Source: SIG701 sp045611685 (lineage in GTDB: Bacteria; Bacillota; Clostridia; Oscillospirales; CAG-272). From it: a stretch of DNA of 64,000 nucleotides. Of the stretch, positions 28,046 through 36,361 are shown one piece after another. The stretch is from the NCBI GenBank assembly GCA_045611685.1, contig JAZKXO010000079.1, positions 186,001-250,000 of the forward strand, read 5' to 3'. The notes below the pieces were generated by a model that was not told the origin of the DNA, did no database searches, and saw nothing but the letters and a program-made list of their open reading frames with translations. A program made the position numbers and the translations under genes. Each line of letters starts with the position of its first letter. Positions within the stretch are counted from its first letter, which is position 1.

Positions 28046-30328
28046 AGTAAAATCTCCTTTTTCTTTCTTTTTTCTGCTCGGCTCGAACAGTTTTAACCGC
28101 AAAGCGTTCGAAACTACGAACACCGAGCTTAAGCTCATCGCAAGTGCCGCTATCATCGGCGAAAGTTTGAGGGACAGCGGAAGATACAGAACGCCTGCCG
28201 CGACGGGAATACCGATGATATTATAAATAAACGCCCAGAACAGATTCTGCTTTACGTTGCGCATCGTGGCACGGCTCAGTCGTATAGCGCTCGGCACGTC
28301 GGAAAGATCGCTCTTCATGAGCACGATATCCGCTGATTCCATAGCAATATCCGTTCCCGCGCCAATCGCAATACCAACGTCTGCCCGCGCAAGAGCCGGC
28401 GCGTCGTTGATCCCGTCGCCAACCATGGCAACGACCCTTCCGCTCTCTCGGAGCGTACGGATCTTCCTCTCCTTGTCCTCGGGATAGACATCGGCGACCA
28501 CTTCGATTTCCCCGATCTGTCTTCCGATCGCCAAGGCGGTCTTTTCGTTGTCACCCGTCAGCATGATGACGTCAAGCCCCATCCGGCGAAGTTCACTGAC
28601 GGCTGCCTTGCTGCTCTCCTTGATCGTATCCGCCAAGGCAACAAGGCCGATCACTTTGCCGTCATAGGCGAAATACAGAGGTGTTTTGCCATCGTCCGCC
28701 AAGGCGCGCCCCTCTTTAAACAATTCGCTTTGGAGGCCGTTTTCCGTCATAAGCCTTTCGTTGCCCGCGATGCACACCCGTCCGTTTACGACACCACTTA
28801 TTCCGCCGCCCGGTATTTGCAAAAAATCCTCGGCGGGACACAGAGAAAGCCCCCGCCGTTTTGCCTCTTCTGTTATAGCGATTGCCAGCGGATGTTCGGA
28901 GAGCGTTTCCACGGATGCGGCTATGCGAAGAAATTCTGCTTCGTCATCGAGTGAAGTGATATCCGTTACTGCCGGCTTGCCCTCGGTAATCGTCCCCGTT
29001 TTGTCAAGCACGACCGTGTTGACCTTGTGCGTGATCTCCAGGGCCTCTGCGGATTTCACTAAAATGCCGTTTTGGGCGCCTTTACCCGTGCCGACCATAA
29101 TAGCCGTCGGCGTAGCGAGTCCCAAAGCGCACGGACAAGAGATGACGAGTACCGAAATACCGATTGAGAGCGCAAACTCAAAACCACGGCCGGCTATCAT
29201 CCAGATGACCATCGAAAAGACGGATATTCCGATCACAACGGGCACGAAAATGCCACTGACCTTATCCGCCAGCTTCGCAATCGGTGCTTTTGAGGCGGTT
29301 GCCTCGTCCACGAGCCGTATGATGCCCGAAAGCGCGGTATCCTCGCCGATCTTCTCGGTGCGCATCTTAAAATATCCCGATCTGCTGAGCGTGCCGCCGA
29401 TCACCTTGTCGCCGATCCGCTTGTCTACGGGAATGCTCTCGCCTGTCAAAGCCGACTCGTCCACCGAGGCATACCCTTCGGTTACCTCGCCGTCAACGGG
29501 AACAGACTCGCCCGCTCTTACGATAAGAATATCTCCGAGAAGCACTTGTTCTATCGGAATTACGTGTTCCTCACCGCCGCGCAGAACGGTCGCGGATTTT
29601 GGAGAAAGATCTAAAAGTCTTGTTATCGCCTCCGAGGTCTTACGCTTCGCCCGCGCCTCTAAGGTCTTGCCGAGTGTGATGAGGGTCAGAATCATACCCG
29701 CTGACTCGAAATACATATCCATCATAAAGATATGTGCCACGTCTGTATTGCCATGCCCGAGGGCAAACGCGATCTTATACATCGCATAAAGACCGTATAG
29801 AATGGCGGCGCCCGAGCCGACCGCAATGAGGGAATCCATATTGGGTGAGCCGTGGATGAGGTTTTTGAAACCGACCTTGAAATATCTGTATTCGGCTATG
29901 ACGATAGGCAAAAGGAGTAAAAACTGCGTGAGAGCGAAGATCATTGCATTTTCCGCCCCCAAGAATATACAGGGAAGCGGCCATCCCATCATATGCCCCA
30001 TCGCGAGATAGAAAAGCGGAACGGCAAAAACGGCCGATAATATTAGGCGCTTTTTGAGAGATGCGTACTGACCGTCTGCGTGATTGCCTGCGTTCTTTTT
30101 CGGTGCGCCCTTTCCGTCTTTATGGACTGCGCCGTAGCCGGCTTTTTCGACTGCCTCGACAACCGCTTCCACACTCACTTTGTCCTCGTCCAGCGATACC
30201 ATCATACTGTTCTTGAGAAGATTCACCGAAACGTCCGAGACACCGTCCATCACCGATACGCACTTCTCTACTCGCTGTGCACACACCGCGCAAGTCATCC
30301 CTTCAATATCGAAATACTCTTTTTTCAA
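27836..30328 (-). CDS. copA: Copper-type P1B ATPase with C-terminal CopZ-like domain fused in frame
   Basis: The 830-residue protein exports Cu(I). Residues about 1-70 form an HMA domain with GMTCAVC. The membrane part contains the transport motif SCPCALGLATP, followed by the phosphorylation site DKTGTITEGKP, HPLAIA and GDGINDAPAL; the actuator loop has TGES. After the last helices, residues about 762-830 are a second HMA domain (GMACEHCAGRVREALL) that is a complete CopZ. I chose TTG 30328, 8 bases after AAGGAG, because upstream ATG options lack a site. The CopZ part begins at an ATG with its own ribosome-binding site. A terminator follows. Confidence 0.93.
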   Translation of the reverse strand: MKKEYFDIEGMTCAVCAQRVEKCVSVMDGVSDVSVNLLKNSMMVSLDEDKVSVEAVVEAVEKAGYGAVHKDGKGAPKKNAGNHADGQYASLKKRLILSAVFAVPLFYLAMGHMMGWPLPCIFLGAENAMIFALTQFLLLLPIVIAEYRYFKVGFKNLIHGSPNMDSLIAVGSGAAILYGLYAMYKIAFALGHGNTDVAHIFMMDMYFESAGMILTLITLGKTLEARAKRKTSEAITRLLDLSPKSATVLRGGEEHVIPIEQVLLGDILIVRAGESVPVDGEVTEGYASVDESALTGESIPVDKRIGDKVIGGTLSRSGYFKMRTEKIGEDTALSGIIRLVDEATASKAPIAKLADKVSGIFVPVVIGISVFSMVIWMIAGRGFEFALSIGISVLVISCPCALGLATPTAIMVGTGKGAQNGILVKSAEALEITHKVNTVVLDKTGTITEGKPAVTDITSLDDEAEFLRIAASVETLSEHPLAIAITEEAKRRGLSLCPAEDFLQIPGGGISGVVNGRVCIAGNERLMTENGLQSELFKEGRALADDGKTPLYFAYDGKVIGLVALADTIKESSKAAVSELRRMGLDVIMLTGDNEKTALAIGRQIGEIEVVADVYPEDKERKIRTLRESGRVVAMVGDGINDAPALARADVGIAIGAGTDIAMESADIVLMKSDLSDVPSAIRLSRATMRNVKQNLFWAFIYNIIGIPVAAGVLYLPLSLKLSPMIAALAMSLSSVFVVSNALRLKLFEPSRKKKEKGDFTMKKTIIIEGMACEHCAGRVREALLKLDGIADVRIDLSAKKAEITLTKEIDDALLKSTVEAAGYTAFSIG

Positions 30329-30346
30329 GCCTATGACTCCTTTTCT

Positions 30347-30359
30347 TGTTTCTGAAACA
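30347..30359. promoter_or_regulatory. 13-bp palindrome upstream of copA, possible operator
   Basis: TGTTTC-T-GAAACA is perfect and lies just before the copA ribosome-binding site, between copA and the AraC-type gene. No regulator is assigned; it does not match the CopY box. Confidence 0.3.
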
Positions 30360-30419
30360 GTCCTCTTCCGCATCGCTTGGGGATGCGCTTGATTTCTCCT
30401 TCTGTCATACATCTTTCAC

Positions 30420-31235
30420 TCATTCCGCATTCGCATACGGTAAAAAACCGTTCGCTTGTACCGAGGGCAGATCCCTGTAATGTCGTTTATAAATCCTAAG
30501 AAAGCAGGAATAATCGGGGAATCCGCATTGCAGCGCCGCCTCTGTTACAGGCACACCTGATCGTATCCGCTCTCTTGCGGCGTACAGACGCTTTTTGATC
30601 ACGTATTGATAGACAGACACACTCATTTCTTTTTTGAACTTGTGCGAAAGAAGCGACGGCGATACGCAAAGCCGTTTGGCAATTTCCTCCACAGTCAGCG
30701 GCTCTTTATAAAAAGCGTCAATGATAGAAATTGCATCGTGAACGATTTTTGATACGCTGCTGTTTTTACTTATAATTCCGCTTTGAGCCGTTTTGAACTG
30801 TGCCAGAAGATGAATCATCGACGCATACAAATACAGCCCCTTCTCCTCAGGAGGCATATCACATTTTGCGGCATCGATCAAGCCTTTCATAAGATGCTGC
30901 ACCGCCTTTGTAGGCTGCTCGATGATCTTGATTTCCGACATAACGGAGGAAACGAGACAGTCGAGCTCTTTTGTTTTATAAAAACCTAAAATACACCTCG
31001 TGTAATCCTCCCCCATCACCACGAACTGATGAAATGAGCCTTTGGGAATAAGAACGATGTTCCCGACCTGCAGCTGCTTTTGAATATCGTTTGAGATAAA
31101 TCGCACATCGCCGCCGAGGAAAAACACAAACTCATCGTAATCGTGATATTCATCTCCGCGCACTGCGGGTATGGAGCGGGCGTATTTCAGATGCAGTCTG
31201 TCCGATTCAAAATAGTATTCAAAGCTATCCTTCAT
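30420..31235 (-). CDS. AraC-family transcriptional regulator
   Basis: The 271 residues have an N-terminal cupin-type sensor (YHDYDEFVFFLGGDVRFISND...VGNIVLIPKGSFHQFVV) and a C-terminal pair of helix-turn-helix motifs. The first is EPLTVEEIAKRLCVSPSLLSHKFKKE and the second VTEAALQCGFPDYSCFLRIYKRHY. The gene lies 91 bases upstream of copA on the same strand and may be co-transcribed, but cupin AraC regulators usually sense sugars or similar small molecules. Its target may instead be the divergent aldolase gene at 31364. No effector can be named. Confidence 0.92.
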   Translation of the reverse strand: MKDSFEYYFESDRLHLKYARSIPAVRGDEYHDYDEFVFFLGGDVRFISNDIQKQLQVGNIVLIPKGSFHQFVVMGEDYTRCILGFYKTKELDCLVSSVMSEIKIIEQPTKAVQHLMKGLIDAAKCDMPPEEKGLYLYASMIHLLAQFKTAQSGIISKNSSVSKIVHDAISIIDAFYKEPLTVEEIAKRLCVSPSLLSHKFKKEMSVSVYQYVIKKRLYAARERIRSGVPVTEAALQCGFPDYSCFLRIYKRHYRDLPSVQANGFLPYANAE

Positions 31236-31363
31236 ACGCCGCCCCCTTTTCGATTTTTGCTTTATTTTATCATAAATTTGCAGGAATTACAATATTAAAT
31301 GCAAGTTTTATCGTGAAAAACGCGGTTGCTGCTGATATAATAGAGAAAATAGGAGGAATGACT

Positions 31364-32131
31364 ATGAATTTACTGAGACAAAAGCTGAATGACGGAAAGC
31401 TTATAAAAGGAACGCTCGTAAGCCTTACCGACCCTTGCCTTTGCGAGATCGTCGGCAACGTGGGCTTTGACTGCGTATGGATTGACACGGAACACACCTA
31501 TATGAGTTATAAAGAGGTGCTCTGCCACCTGAACGGTGCACGCTCAAGCGGCGTAGCATCGCTCGTACGAGTACCGCAAAATGATTTGACCGCTACCAAG
31601 AAAATTCTTGAAATGGGTCCTGACGGAATCCTTTTTCCAATGTGCCGCTCTCTTGACGAGTTCAATACGCTTATGGAAATGACGCTTTACCCGCCTTACG
31701 GCACACGCGGCTTCGGGCCGATACGGGCTATTAATTACTCTGCCGCCAAAGCCGCCGAATACGTCCGAACCGATCACAAGGGCACGTGCAAATTCGTGCA
31801 GATCGAATCCGTACAGATGATCGACGAGCTCGATAAGATTGCAAAAAATCCTTACGTGGATGGATTTATCTTCGGGCCAAACGATCTTTCGGGATCAGTC
31901 GGCGAATTTTTGAACGTGTACGGAGAAAAAACAATCTCTGAGGTGAACCGCGCAATGGAAATTCTCAGACAGCACGGCAAAAAAGTCGGCGTAGCCGTCG
32001 GCCACAGCCGCGAGTCGATCAAATTCTGGAGCAAGTTTGACTTTGATCTTTTCTTCGCAGGCGCGGATTGGAACTTTGTGTACGATATGGCAGCATCCAC
32101 TCTTGCCCTCTTAAAAGACACCGAGAAATAA
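31364..32131 (+). CDS. HpcH/HpaI-type class II aldolase
   Basis: Members cleave or form 2-keto-3-deoxy or 4-hydroxy-2-oxo acids with a divalent metal. The 255 residues match the family. The start GTLVSLTDPCLCEIVGNVGFDCVWIDTEHTYMSY carries the catalytic histidine region. LVRVPQNDLTATKKILEMGPDGILFPMCRS, GTRGFGPIRA and the metal segment VQIESVQMIDELDKI with VDGFIFGPNDLSGSVG are present. I chose ATG 31364, 7 bases after AGGAGG. It is divergent from the AraC gene and followed by an FAD oxidoreductase with its own promoter. The substrate is unknown. Confidence 0.9.
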   Translation: MNLLRQKLNDGKLIKGTLVSLTDPCLCEIVGNVGFDCVWIDTEHTYMSYKEVLCHLNGARSSGVASLVRVPQNDLTATKKILEMGPDGILFPMCRSLDEFNTLMEMTLYPPYGTRGFGPIRAINYSAAKAAEYVRTDHKGTCKFVQIESVQMIDELDKIAKNPYVDGFIFGPNDLSGSVGEFLNVYGEKTISEVNRAMEILRQHGKKVGVAVGHSRESIKFWSKFDFDLFFAGADWNFVYDMAASTLALLKDTEK

Positions 32132-32152
32132 CAGTCGAAAATATCACCTTCG

Positions 32153-32181
32153 AAAACCCCGTGCACAGCACGGGATTTTTA
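32153..32181 (+). terminator. Terminator after the HpcH/HpaI aldolase gene
   Basis: CCCGTGC and GCACGGG pair around ACA and are followed by ATTTTTATT. Confidence 0.85.
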
Positions 32182-32210
32182 TTGTCAAAATAGTCTCGGT
32201 ATGGTATAAT
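32182..32210 (+). promoter_or_regulatory. Promoter of the FAD oxidoreductase gene
   Basis: TTGTCA (32182-32187) and TATAAT (32205-32210) are spaced by 17 bp. Confidence 0.72.
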
Positions 32211-32247
32211 AGACTATACATATTTACAAAAATGAGGTAATCCGCGC

Positions 32248-33444
32248 ATGGATATCAAGGATACGCGAAAATCAATCAACCGAGGCGAGTACGACGTTAT
32301 CGTAATCGGCGGCGGCATTGCGGGTGTGGCGGCAGCAGTCGCGGCAGCACGCGGCGGCGCCAAAACGATCATCATCGAAAAGACGGTCGCGTTCGGTGGA
32401 CTTGCCACTATCGGACTCATTTCGTGGTATGAGCCGCTCTGCGATCATCTCGGCACGCAGATGACCGCGGGCATTCCCGAGGAGCTTCTGAAGTTGTCTA
32501 TCGCCTACGGCTTTGACACCCTCGCAGACGATTGGAAAAACGGCAAGAGGCCCGAACTCGGCAAAAACTGCAAGTACGCTACGTTTTACAGTCCGTCCAT
32601 CTTTATGATGGCACTTGACGAATATCTCGAAGACAACGGCGTTTCTATCCGTATAGACACCTTGGCAACCTTCCCCGTGATGGAAGACACCGTCTGCCGC
32701 GGTGTCGTTGTGGAAAGCGTGAGCGGCCGCGAATTCTTCGGCGCAAAAGTAGTCATTGATGCCACAGGCGATGCCTCTGTCATGCACCGTGCGGGCGTTC
32801 CGTGTGTGGTTGGTGAAAACTATTTCTCCTCGATGGCGCAAGGATTCACGTACGAAGCTGCGAAAAAGTATGTGGAAAACAAAGACGCGAATACCATGAG
32901 CATCTGGATGAAGGCAGGCAGCAACATGAACGGCGTCGGGCAACAGGGGCACAAGATGTACCGCGGCGACGATGCCGAAGAGGTAACGGAATTCCTTCTC
33001 AAAACAAGGCGCGCCACCTTTGAAAAGATCAAAGACACCGACAGAAACGAACGTGATATCTCGCGCCTTCCCATGATGCCGACGTTCCGTACCATCCGCC
33101 ATATCATCGGTGAATACGAATTTTCCGGCAATGACGAAAACGTACGCTTCAAAGATACGGTTGGCAGCTGCGGCGACTTCCGCAAAAAAGGCAAGCATTA
33201 CCACATTCCTTACTCCTGTATGTATAACAAAGGCTTTGGGAATCTTCTCGCCGCGGGACGCATCGTCTGTTGCGACCGCGAGGGATGGGAGATCACCCGC
33301 GTCATTCCGGTTGCCGCTCTCACAGGCGAAGCCGCCGGCACGGCTGCCGCCATCGCCGCGTGCGAAAACAAGGCTGTGTTTGATATTGATATCGGAAAAC
33401 TCCAATCAACGCTTTCGGCAAACGGCGTTTTGTTCGTTGACTGA
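32248..33444 (+). CDS. FAD-dependent oxidoreductase (PF12831-type)
   Basis: The 398 residues begin with an FAD fold, YDVIVIGGGIAGVAAAVAAARGGAKTIIIEK, then FGGLATIGLISWYEPL. The second FAD contact is VVIDATGDASVMHRAG. The C-terminal FAD segment is NLLAAGRIVCCDREGWEITRVIPVAALTGEAAGTAAAIA. This pattern is that of the FAD_oxidored group, widespread in gut bacteria beside sugar or aromatic degradation genes. Next to an HpcH/HpaI aldolase it may act on a related organic acid or sugar, which is an inference. A putative SD (AAATGAGG) lies about 9 bases upstream. Confidence 0.88.
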   Translation: MDIKDTRKSINRGEYDVIVIGGGIAGVAAAVAAARGGAKTIIIEKTVAFGGLATIGLISWYEPLCDHLGTQMTAGIPEELLKLSIAYGFDTLADDWKNGKRPELGKNCKYATFYSPSIFMMALDEYLEDNGVSIRIDTLATFPVMEDTVCRGVVVESVSGREFFGAKVVIDATGDASVMHRAGVPCVVGENYFSSMAQGFTYEAAKKYVENKDANTMSIWMKAGSNMNGVGQQGHKMYRGDDAEEVTEFLLKTRRATFEKIKDTDRNERDISRLPMMPTFRTIRHIIGEYEFSGNDENVRFKDTVGSCGDFRKKGKHYHIPYSCMYNKGFGNLLAAGRIVCCDREGWEITRVIPVAALTGEAAGTAAAIAACENKAVFDIDIGKLQSTLSANGVLFVD

Positions 33445-33488
33445 TCCCCCGAGAATGCGAACCATTTGTAAATTTCGCCCTATTTCCC

Positions 33489-33517
33489 TTGCTATTTCCC
33501 CAGTTGAGTGATACAAT
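33489..33517 (+). promoter_or_regulatory. Promoter ahead of the membrane-anchored protein at 33577
   Basis: TTGCTA (33489-33494) and TACAAT (33512-33517) are spaced by 17 bp. The start would lie only a few bases before the hairpin at 33527. Confidence 0.6.
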
Positions 33518-33526
33518 AAAAACAGC

Positions 33527-33558
33527 ACCGCACTACTTTTACGGTGCGGTTTTGTTTT
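33527..33558 (+). terminator. Terminator-like hairpin between promoter and gene
   Basis: ACCGCAC and GTGCGGT pair around a 10-base loop and are followed by TTTTGTTTTATC. It may terminate the oxidoreductase transcript, or attenuate the one that starts near 33524. Confidence 0.65.
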
Positions 33559-33576
33559 ATCTTTTTGGAGGATACA

Positions 33577-34386
33577 ATGGCTGACGAAAAGAAAACCGAA
33601 GAAGTGAACGATATTCCAGAGTCCGTAGCGGCACGGCGCCTGAGAGCGCTTGGCGGCGACACACCCACAGAAGGCGATACCGCTGTTATAAAGGGGAATT
33701 TTCTTGAAAATTTCTGGTACCACCACAAGTGGAAAACGATCATAATTACCGCTTCTCTTTTTTTGCTTCTCATCTGCACGCTCCAGATGTGCACACAAAA
33801 CTCGTACGACGTGTATCTTATGTACGCAGGGCCGGGATATCTCACCGTGAACGAGACCCGCACCGCACAGGACGCCATAAAGCAGATCATGCCCGACTAT
33901 AACGAGGACGGCACACGCGGCGTTATGCTCTCCGTCTATAACTATCTGAATCCCGACGAGATCGCTGAGAGAAAAGCCGCGGTAGAAGCGGAAGGACTTG
34001 AATTCGCGTTCGATTATACTCAGAACACGTCCGCCCTCGAGCGGTTTGAAATGGAAGTCGTCGCCGGAGAATCGGTCATCTACCTGCTCACGCCCGAACT
34101 GTACGAAAGCGTAAAGGCAGCCGGTGGTCTCGTCGCGCTCGACGAGATCTTTGATGAAATCCCCGACACTGCCATTGACGAATACGGCATCCGTTTTGCC
34201 GATACGGATTTCGCTAAAGCCGTGTCCGTCTTCGGTTATCTGCCGGAAGACACCGTCCTGTGCATCCGCCAAACCTCCACGATGTCCTTCTTCAAGGGGC
34301 AAAAGCGCGCAGAGGAGAAACAGGCGTGGCATACGGATCTCTTTCGACAAATCCTCGCCTTTGAACTCGAAACGACGGAACAGTAA
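33577..34386 (+). CDS. Membrane-anchored protein of unknown function (269 aa)
   Basis: The start has GGAGGA. About 50 charged N-terminal residues precede one helix (TIIITASLFLLLICTLQMC near 53-72), so the N-terminus is cytoplasmic and about 195 residues are outside. The outer domain reads YDVYLMYAGPGYLTVNETRTAQDAIKQIMPDY and later AGGLVALDEIFDEIPDTAID, EDTVLCIRQTSTMSFF, which hints at a periplasmic-binding-like alpha/beta fold. I do not recognise a family. A histidine-phosphatase gene follows 9 bases after the stop, so the two form an operon. Confidence 0.82.
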   Translation: MADEKKTEEVNDIPESVAARRLRALGGDTPTEGDTAVIKGNFLENFWYHHKWKTIIITASLFLLLICTLQMCTQNSYDVYLMYAGPGYLTVNETRTAQDAIKQIMPDYNEDGTRGVMLSVYNYLNPDEIAERKAAVEAEGLEFAFDYTQNTSALERFEMEVVAGESVIYLLTPELYESVKAAGGLVALDEIFDEIPDTAIDEYGIRFADTDFAKAVSVFGYLPEDTVLCIRQTSTMSFFKGQKRAEEKQAWHTDLFRQILAFELETTEQ

Positions 34387-34395
34387 GGGAACGAC

Positions 34396-35148
34396 ATGAG
34401 AATTCTGATCATCCGCCATGCGGAACCGGATTACCCGAACAATACGCTGACCGAAAAAGGATTCCGCGAGGCCGCGCTGCTCTCCGAGCGACTCGGTAAG
34501 CGGCGGGATATCACCCACATTTACGCCTCGCCTCTGCCCCGTGCGGTCATGACCGCCGAGCCGACCGCGAAAAAGCTCGGCCGATCCATCGTTACCTACG
34601 ATTGGCTTGAGGAATTCCGCGGCAGACTTACCGATATGAGCGGTGAGGATCACATATCCTGGGACATCCGCCCGCGCGAGTGGACGAGCGTTCCCGAAGC
34701 CTTCGACGTACACCGCTTTACAACCGGCAAGATGTACGATACCGGCACGACGAAAAAAGAGTACGATCTCGTCACAAGCGAATTCGATAAACTGTTAGCC
34801 GAGCACGGGTATCACAGAGATAACGTCATCTACACCTGCCGAGAGAACACCGACTATACGATCGCTGTTTTTTGCCACTTTGCTTTGGGGATGGCACTCA
34901 CGTCGCATCTCACCGGTATCTCCCCCGTCCTTTTGTGGCAGTCTATGTTTCTGCCGCCGTCCTCCGTTACGGAATTTCTCACGGAAGAACGGGTGAAAGG
35001 CGAGGTCGTGTTCAAGTGTCTCCAACTCGGCGACACCTCGCATCTGTACGCCGGCGGCGAGTCCATCTCCCCTTCTGGCCTGTTCCCGGAATTTTTCGCC
35101 GGAGAAAACGCGCGCACGCAGGTCGGTTACCCGCGAGACGACGACTGA
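34396..35148 (+). CDS. Histidine phosphatase family protein (phosphoglycerate-mutase-like)
   Basis: The N-terminal RHG-type motif is IIRHAEPDYPNNTLTEKG, with the phosphorylated histidine. YASPLPRAVMTAEPTAKKLG gives the second phosphate arginine, EEFRG the catalytic glutamate region, and VFCHFALGMAL the second histidine (H-F instead of the more usual H-G). The 250 residues are longer than the minimal domain by a mid insert and a C-terminal extension. It is co-transcribed with the membrane-anchored protein upstream. The substrate cannot be inferred. Confidence 0.9.
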   Translation: MRILIIRHAEPDYPNNTLTEKGFREAALLSERLGKRRDITHIYASPLPRAVMTAEPTAKKLGRSIVTYDWLEEFRGRLTDMSGEDHISWDIRPREWTSVPEAFDVHRFTTGKMYDTGTTKKEYDLVTSEFDKLLAEHGYHRDNVIYTCRENTDYTIAVFCHFALGMALTSHLTGISPVLLWQSMFLPPSSVTEFLTEERVKGEVVFKCLQLGDTSHLYAGGESISPSGLFPEFFAGENARTQVGYPRDDD

Positions 35149-35153
35149 CAAAC

Positions 35154-35185
35154 AAAAAGGCTGTTGCTTTACGCAACAGCCTTTT
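35154..35185. terminator. Terminator shared by the phosphatase operon and mscL
   Basis: AAAGGCTGTTGC and GCAACAGCCTTT pair around TTTAC, with T runs on both strands. Confidence 0.88.
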
Positions 35186-35199
35186 GCATTTGCGAGAGA

Positions 35200-35715
35200 T
35201 TATTTCTTGAGAGAATCGCGGATCTCGCGGAGAAGAGAGAGCTCCTCGGCGCGCTCGTCAGCGATCTTCTTTGCATCCTCGGCTGCAGCGGCAGCGGCAG
35301 CATCAGCAGCAGCCTTCGCATCAGCATCTGCCTGTGCTTTTGCTTCAGCGACCTTCTTCTCTTCTTCAGCGTGCAGGCGCGCCTTCGCCTTCATGATCAC
35401 GCGAAGCACTACGAAAATGCTGAACGCAATTACGAGGAAATCGAGAATCATCTGAATGAAGTTACCGTAGCGAACGGCAACCTCTGCGGTCTGTACCGCG
35501 CCTTCCGCGTCGAGAACGGCTTCTTTCAGAACGAACTTCCAATCGGTAACGTCAAGACCGCCTACAACAAGGCTGATGAGCGGCATGATGATGTCATTGA
35601 CAAGGCTCGAGGTGATCTTACCGAACGCGCCGCCGATCACAACGCCGACGGACAAGTCAATGATATTTCCCTTGGTGATAAATTTCTTGAAATCAGACCA
35701 AAACGTGCTTTTCAT
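35200..35715 (-). CDS. mscL: Large-conductance mechanosensitive channel with an extended Ala-rich cytoplasmic region
   Basis: MscL opens on membrane tension during osmotic downshock. The first 100 residues are canonical: FKKFITKGNIIDLSVGVVIGGAFGKITSSLVNDIIMPLISL (helix 1), then FIQMILDFLVIAFSIFVVLRVI (helix 2). The usual total length is 130-150; here 171, because about 50 residues rich in Ala, Lys, Glu and Asp (EEEKKVAEAKAQADADAKAAADAAAAAAAEDAKKIADERAEE split by position 112-160) lengthen the cytoplasmic bundle before the final LLREIRDSLKK helix. AAGGAG precedes the ATG. Confidence 0.94.
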   Translation of the reverse strand: MKSTFWSDFKKFITKGNIIDLSVGVVIGGAFGKITSSLVNDIIMPLISLVVGGLDVTDWKFVLKEAVLDAEGAVQTAEVAVRYGNFIQMILDFLVIAFSIFVVLRVIMKAKARLHAEEEKKVAEAKAQADADAKAAADAAAAAAAEDAKKIADERAEELSLLREIRDSLKK

Positions 35716-35881
35716 TCGAATACTCCTTACGTGTATTTTTGTTACCATTATTATACCGCCGCTTTGAGAAAATCGCAAGTATTTTTTGCATTTTTCCGTG
35801 AAATCGCGCCGATAATTTGCGTGCCGAGCCGAAAATAGCATTTTTCTCTACAAAAGAACGAGCAAAATTGTCATTTGACTC

Positions 35882-35910
35882 TTGACATCGCGCTTATGGT
35901 ATAGTATAAT
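35882..35910 (+). promoter_or_regulatory. Promoter of tRNA-Thr
   Basis: TTGACA (35882-35887) and TATAAT (35905-35910), both exact, with a 17-bp spacer. Confidence 0.88.
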
Positions 35911-35934
35911 ATTTAGGCGGCGTTGAGCGAGCAT

Positions 35935-36010
35935 GCTACTGTGGCTCAGTTGGTAGAGCAGCTGATTCGTAATCAGCAGGTCGCCGGTTCGAGTCCGGCC
36001 AGTAGCTCCA
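35935..36010 (+). tRNA. tRNA-Thr (anticodon CGT)
   Basis: Acceptor arms GCTACTG and CAGTAGC pair and CCA is encoded. The anticodon stem CTGAT/ATCAG holds TTCGTAA with anticodon CGT. The D-loop AGTTGGTAGA and T-arm GGTTCGAGTCC are regular. Length is 76 bases. Confidence 0.97.
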
Positions 36011-36045
36011 AAAGAGCGGTTCCCATACGGGAACCGCTCTTTTTT
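36010..36045 (+). terminator. Terminator of tRNA-Thr
   Basis: AAAAGAGCGGTTCCC and GGGAACCGCTCTTTT pair around ATAC, followed by further T residues. Confidence 0.88.
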
Positions 36046-36068
36046 ATGTTCGTCAAATTGGAATTGGG

Positions 36069-36287
36069 TTACTGCTTATCTTTCACAAAGAAAGACGCCA
36101 GAAACAATCCCACCATTACAATGGCATAGACTTTATAGCAAAATCGCCACTGCTCGGCACCAAACACGAAGTTTCCAATATAGATTGTCTTTCCGAGTGT
36201 CGGACAAGCCAAAGCACAAAACACAAAAACAATTGCAATAATCAACATACAAAGACTGATCACACGGAGCGTTCTTTTTGCTTTCAT
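36069..36287 (-). CDS. Small membrane protein with two helices (72 aa)
   Basis: The start at 36287 (MKAKRTLRVIS) has AAAGGAG 9 bases upstream. Two hydrophobic stretches are LCMLIIAIVFVFCALAC and FCYKVYAIVMVGLFLASFFV, joined by a short polar loop (GKTIYIGNFVFGAEQWR). The protein ends KDKQ. I recognise no family. It is convergent with tRNA-Thr and lies downstream of the M20 peptidase gene on the opposite side with a 74-base gap. Confidence 0.7.
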   Translation of the reverse strand: MKAKRTLRVISLCMLIIAIVFVFCALACPTLGKTIYIGNFVFGAEQWRFCYKVYAIVMVGLFLASFFVKDKQ

Positions 36288-36361
36288 ACAAGCGTTCTCC
36301 TTTGGCAAATTCAAGTCTTACGGATTGTTGGAAAAAGGCAATTATGCCAACGGCTGTTTTA

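Noticed and set aside
30420..31235. AraC-type gene as a dedicated copper regulator of copA
   Set aside because: Its N-terminal domain is a cupin without visible Cys-rich metal sites, and copper operons are usually controlled by CsoR or CopY. Co-orientation alone is not enough.
32272..33405. 377-codon minus-strand frame opposite the FAD oxidoreductase gene
   Set aside because: No ribosome-binding site or recognisable domain, while the plus strand carries both FAD motifs.
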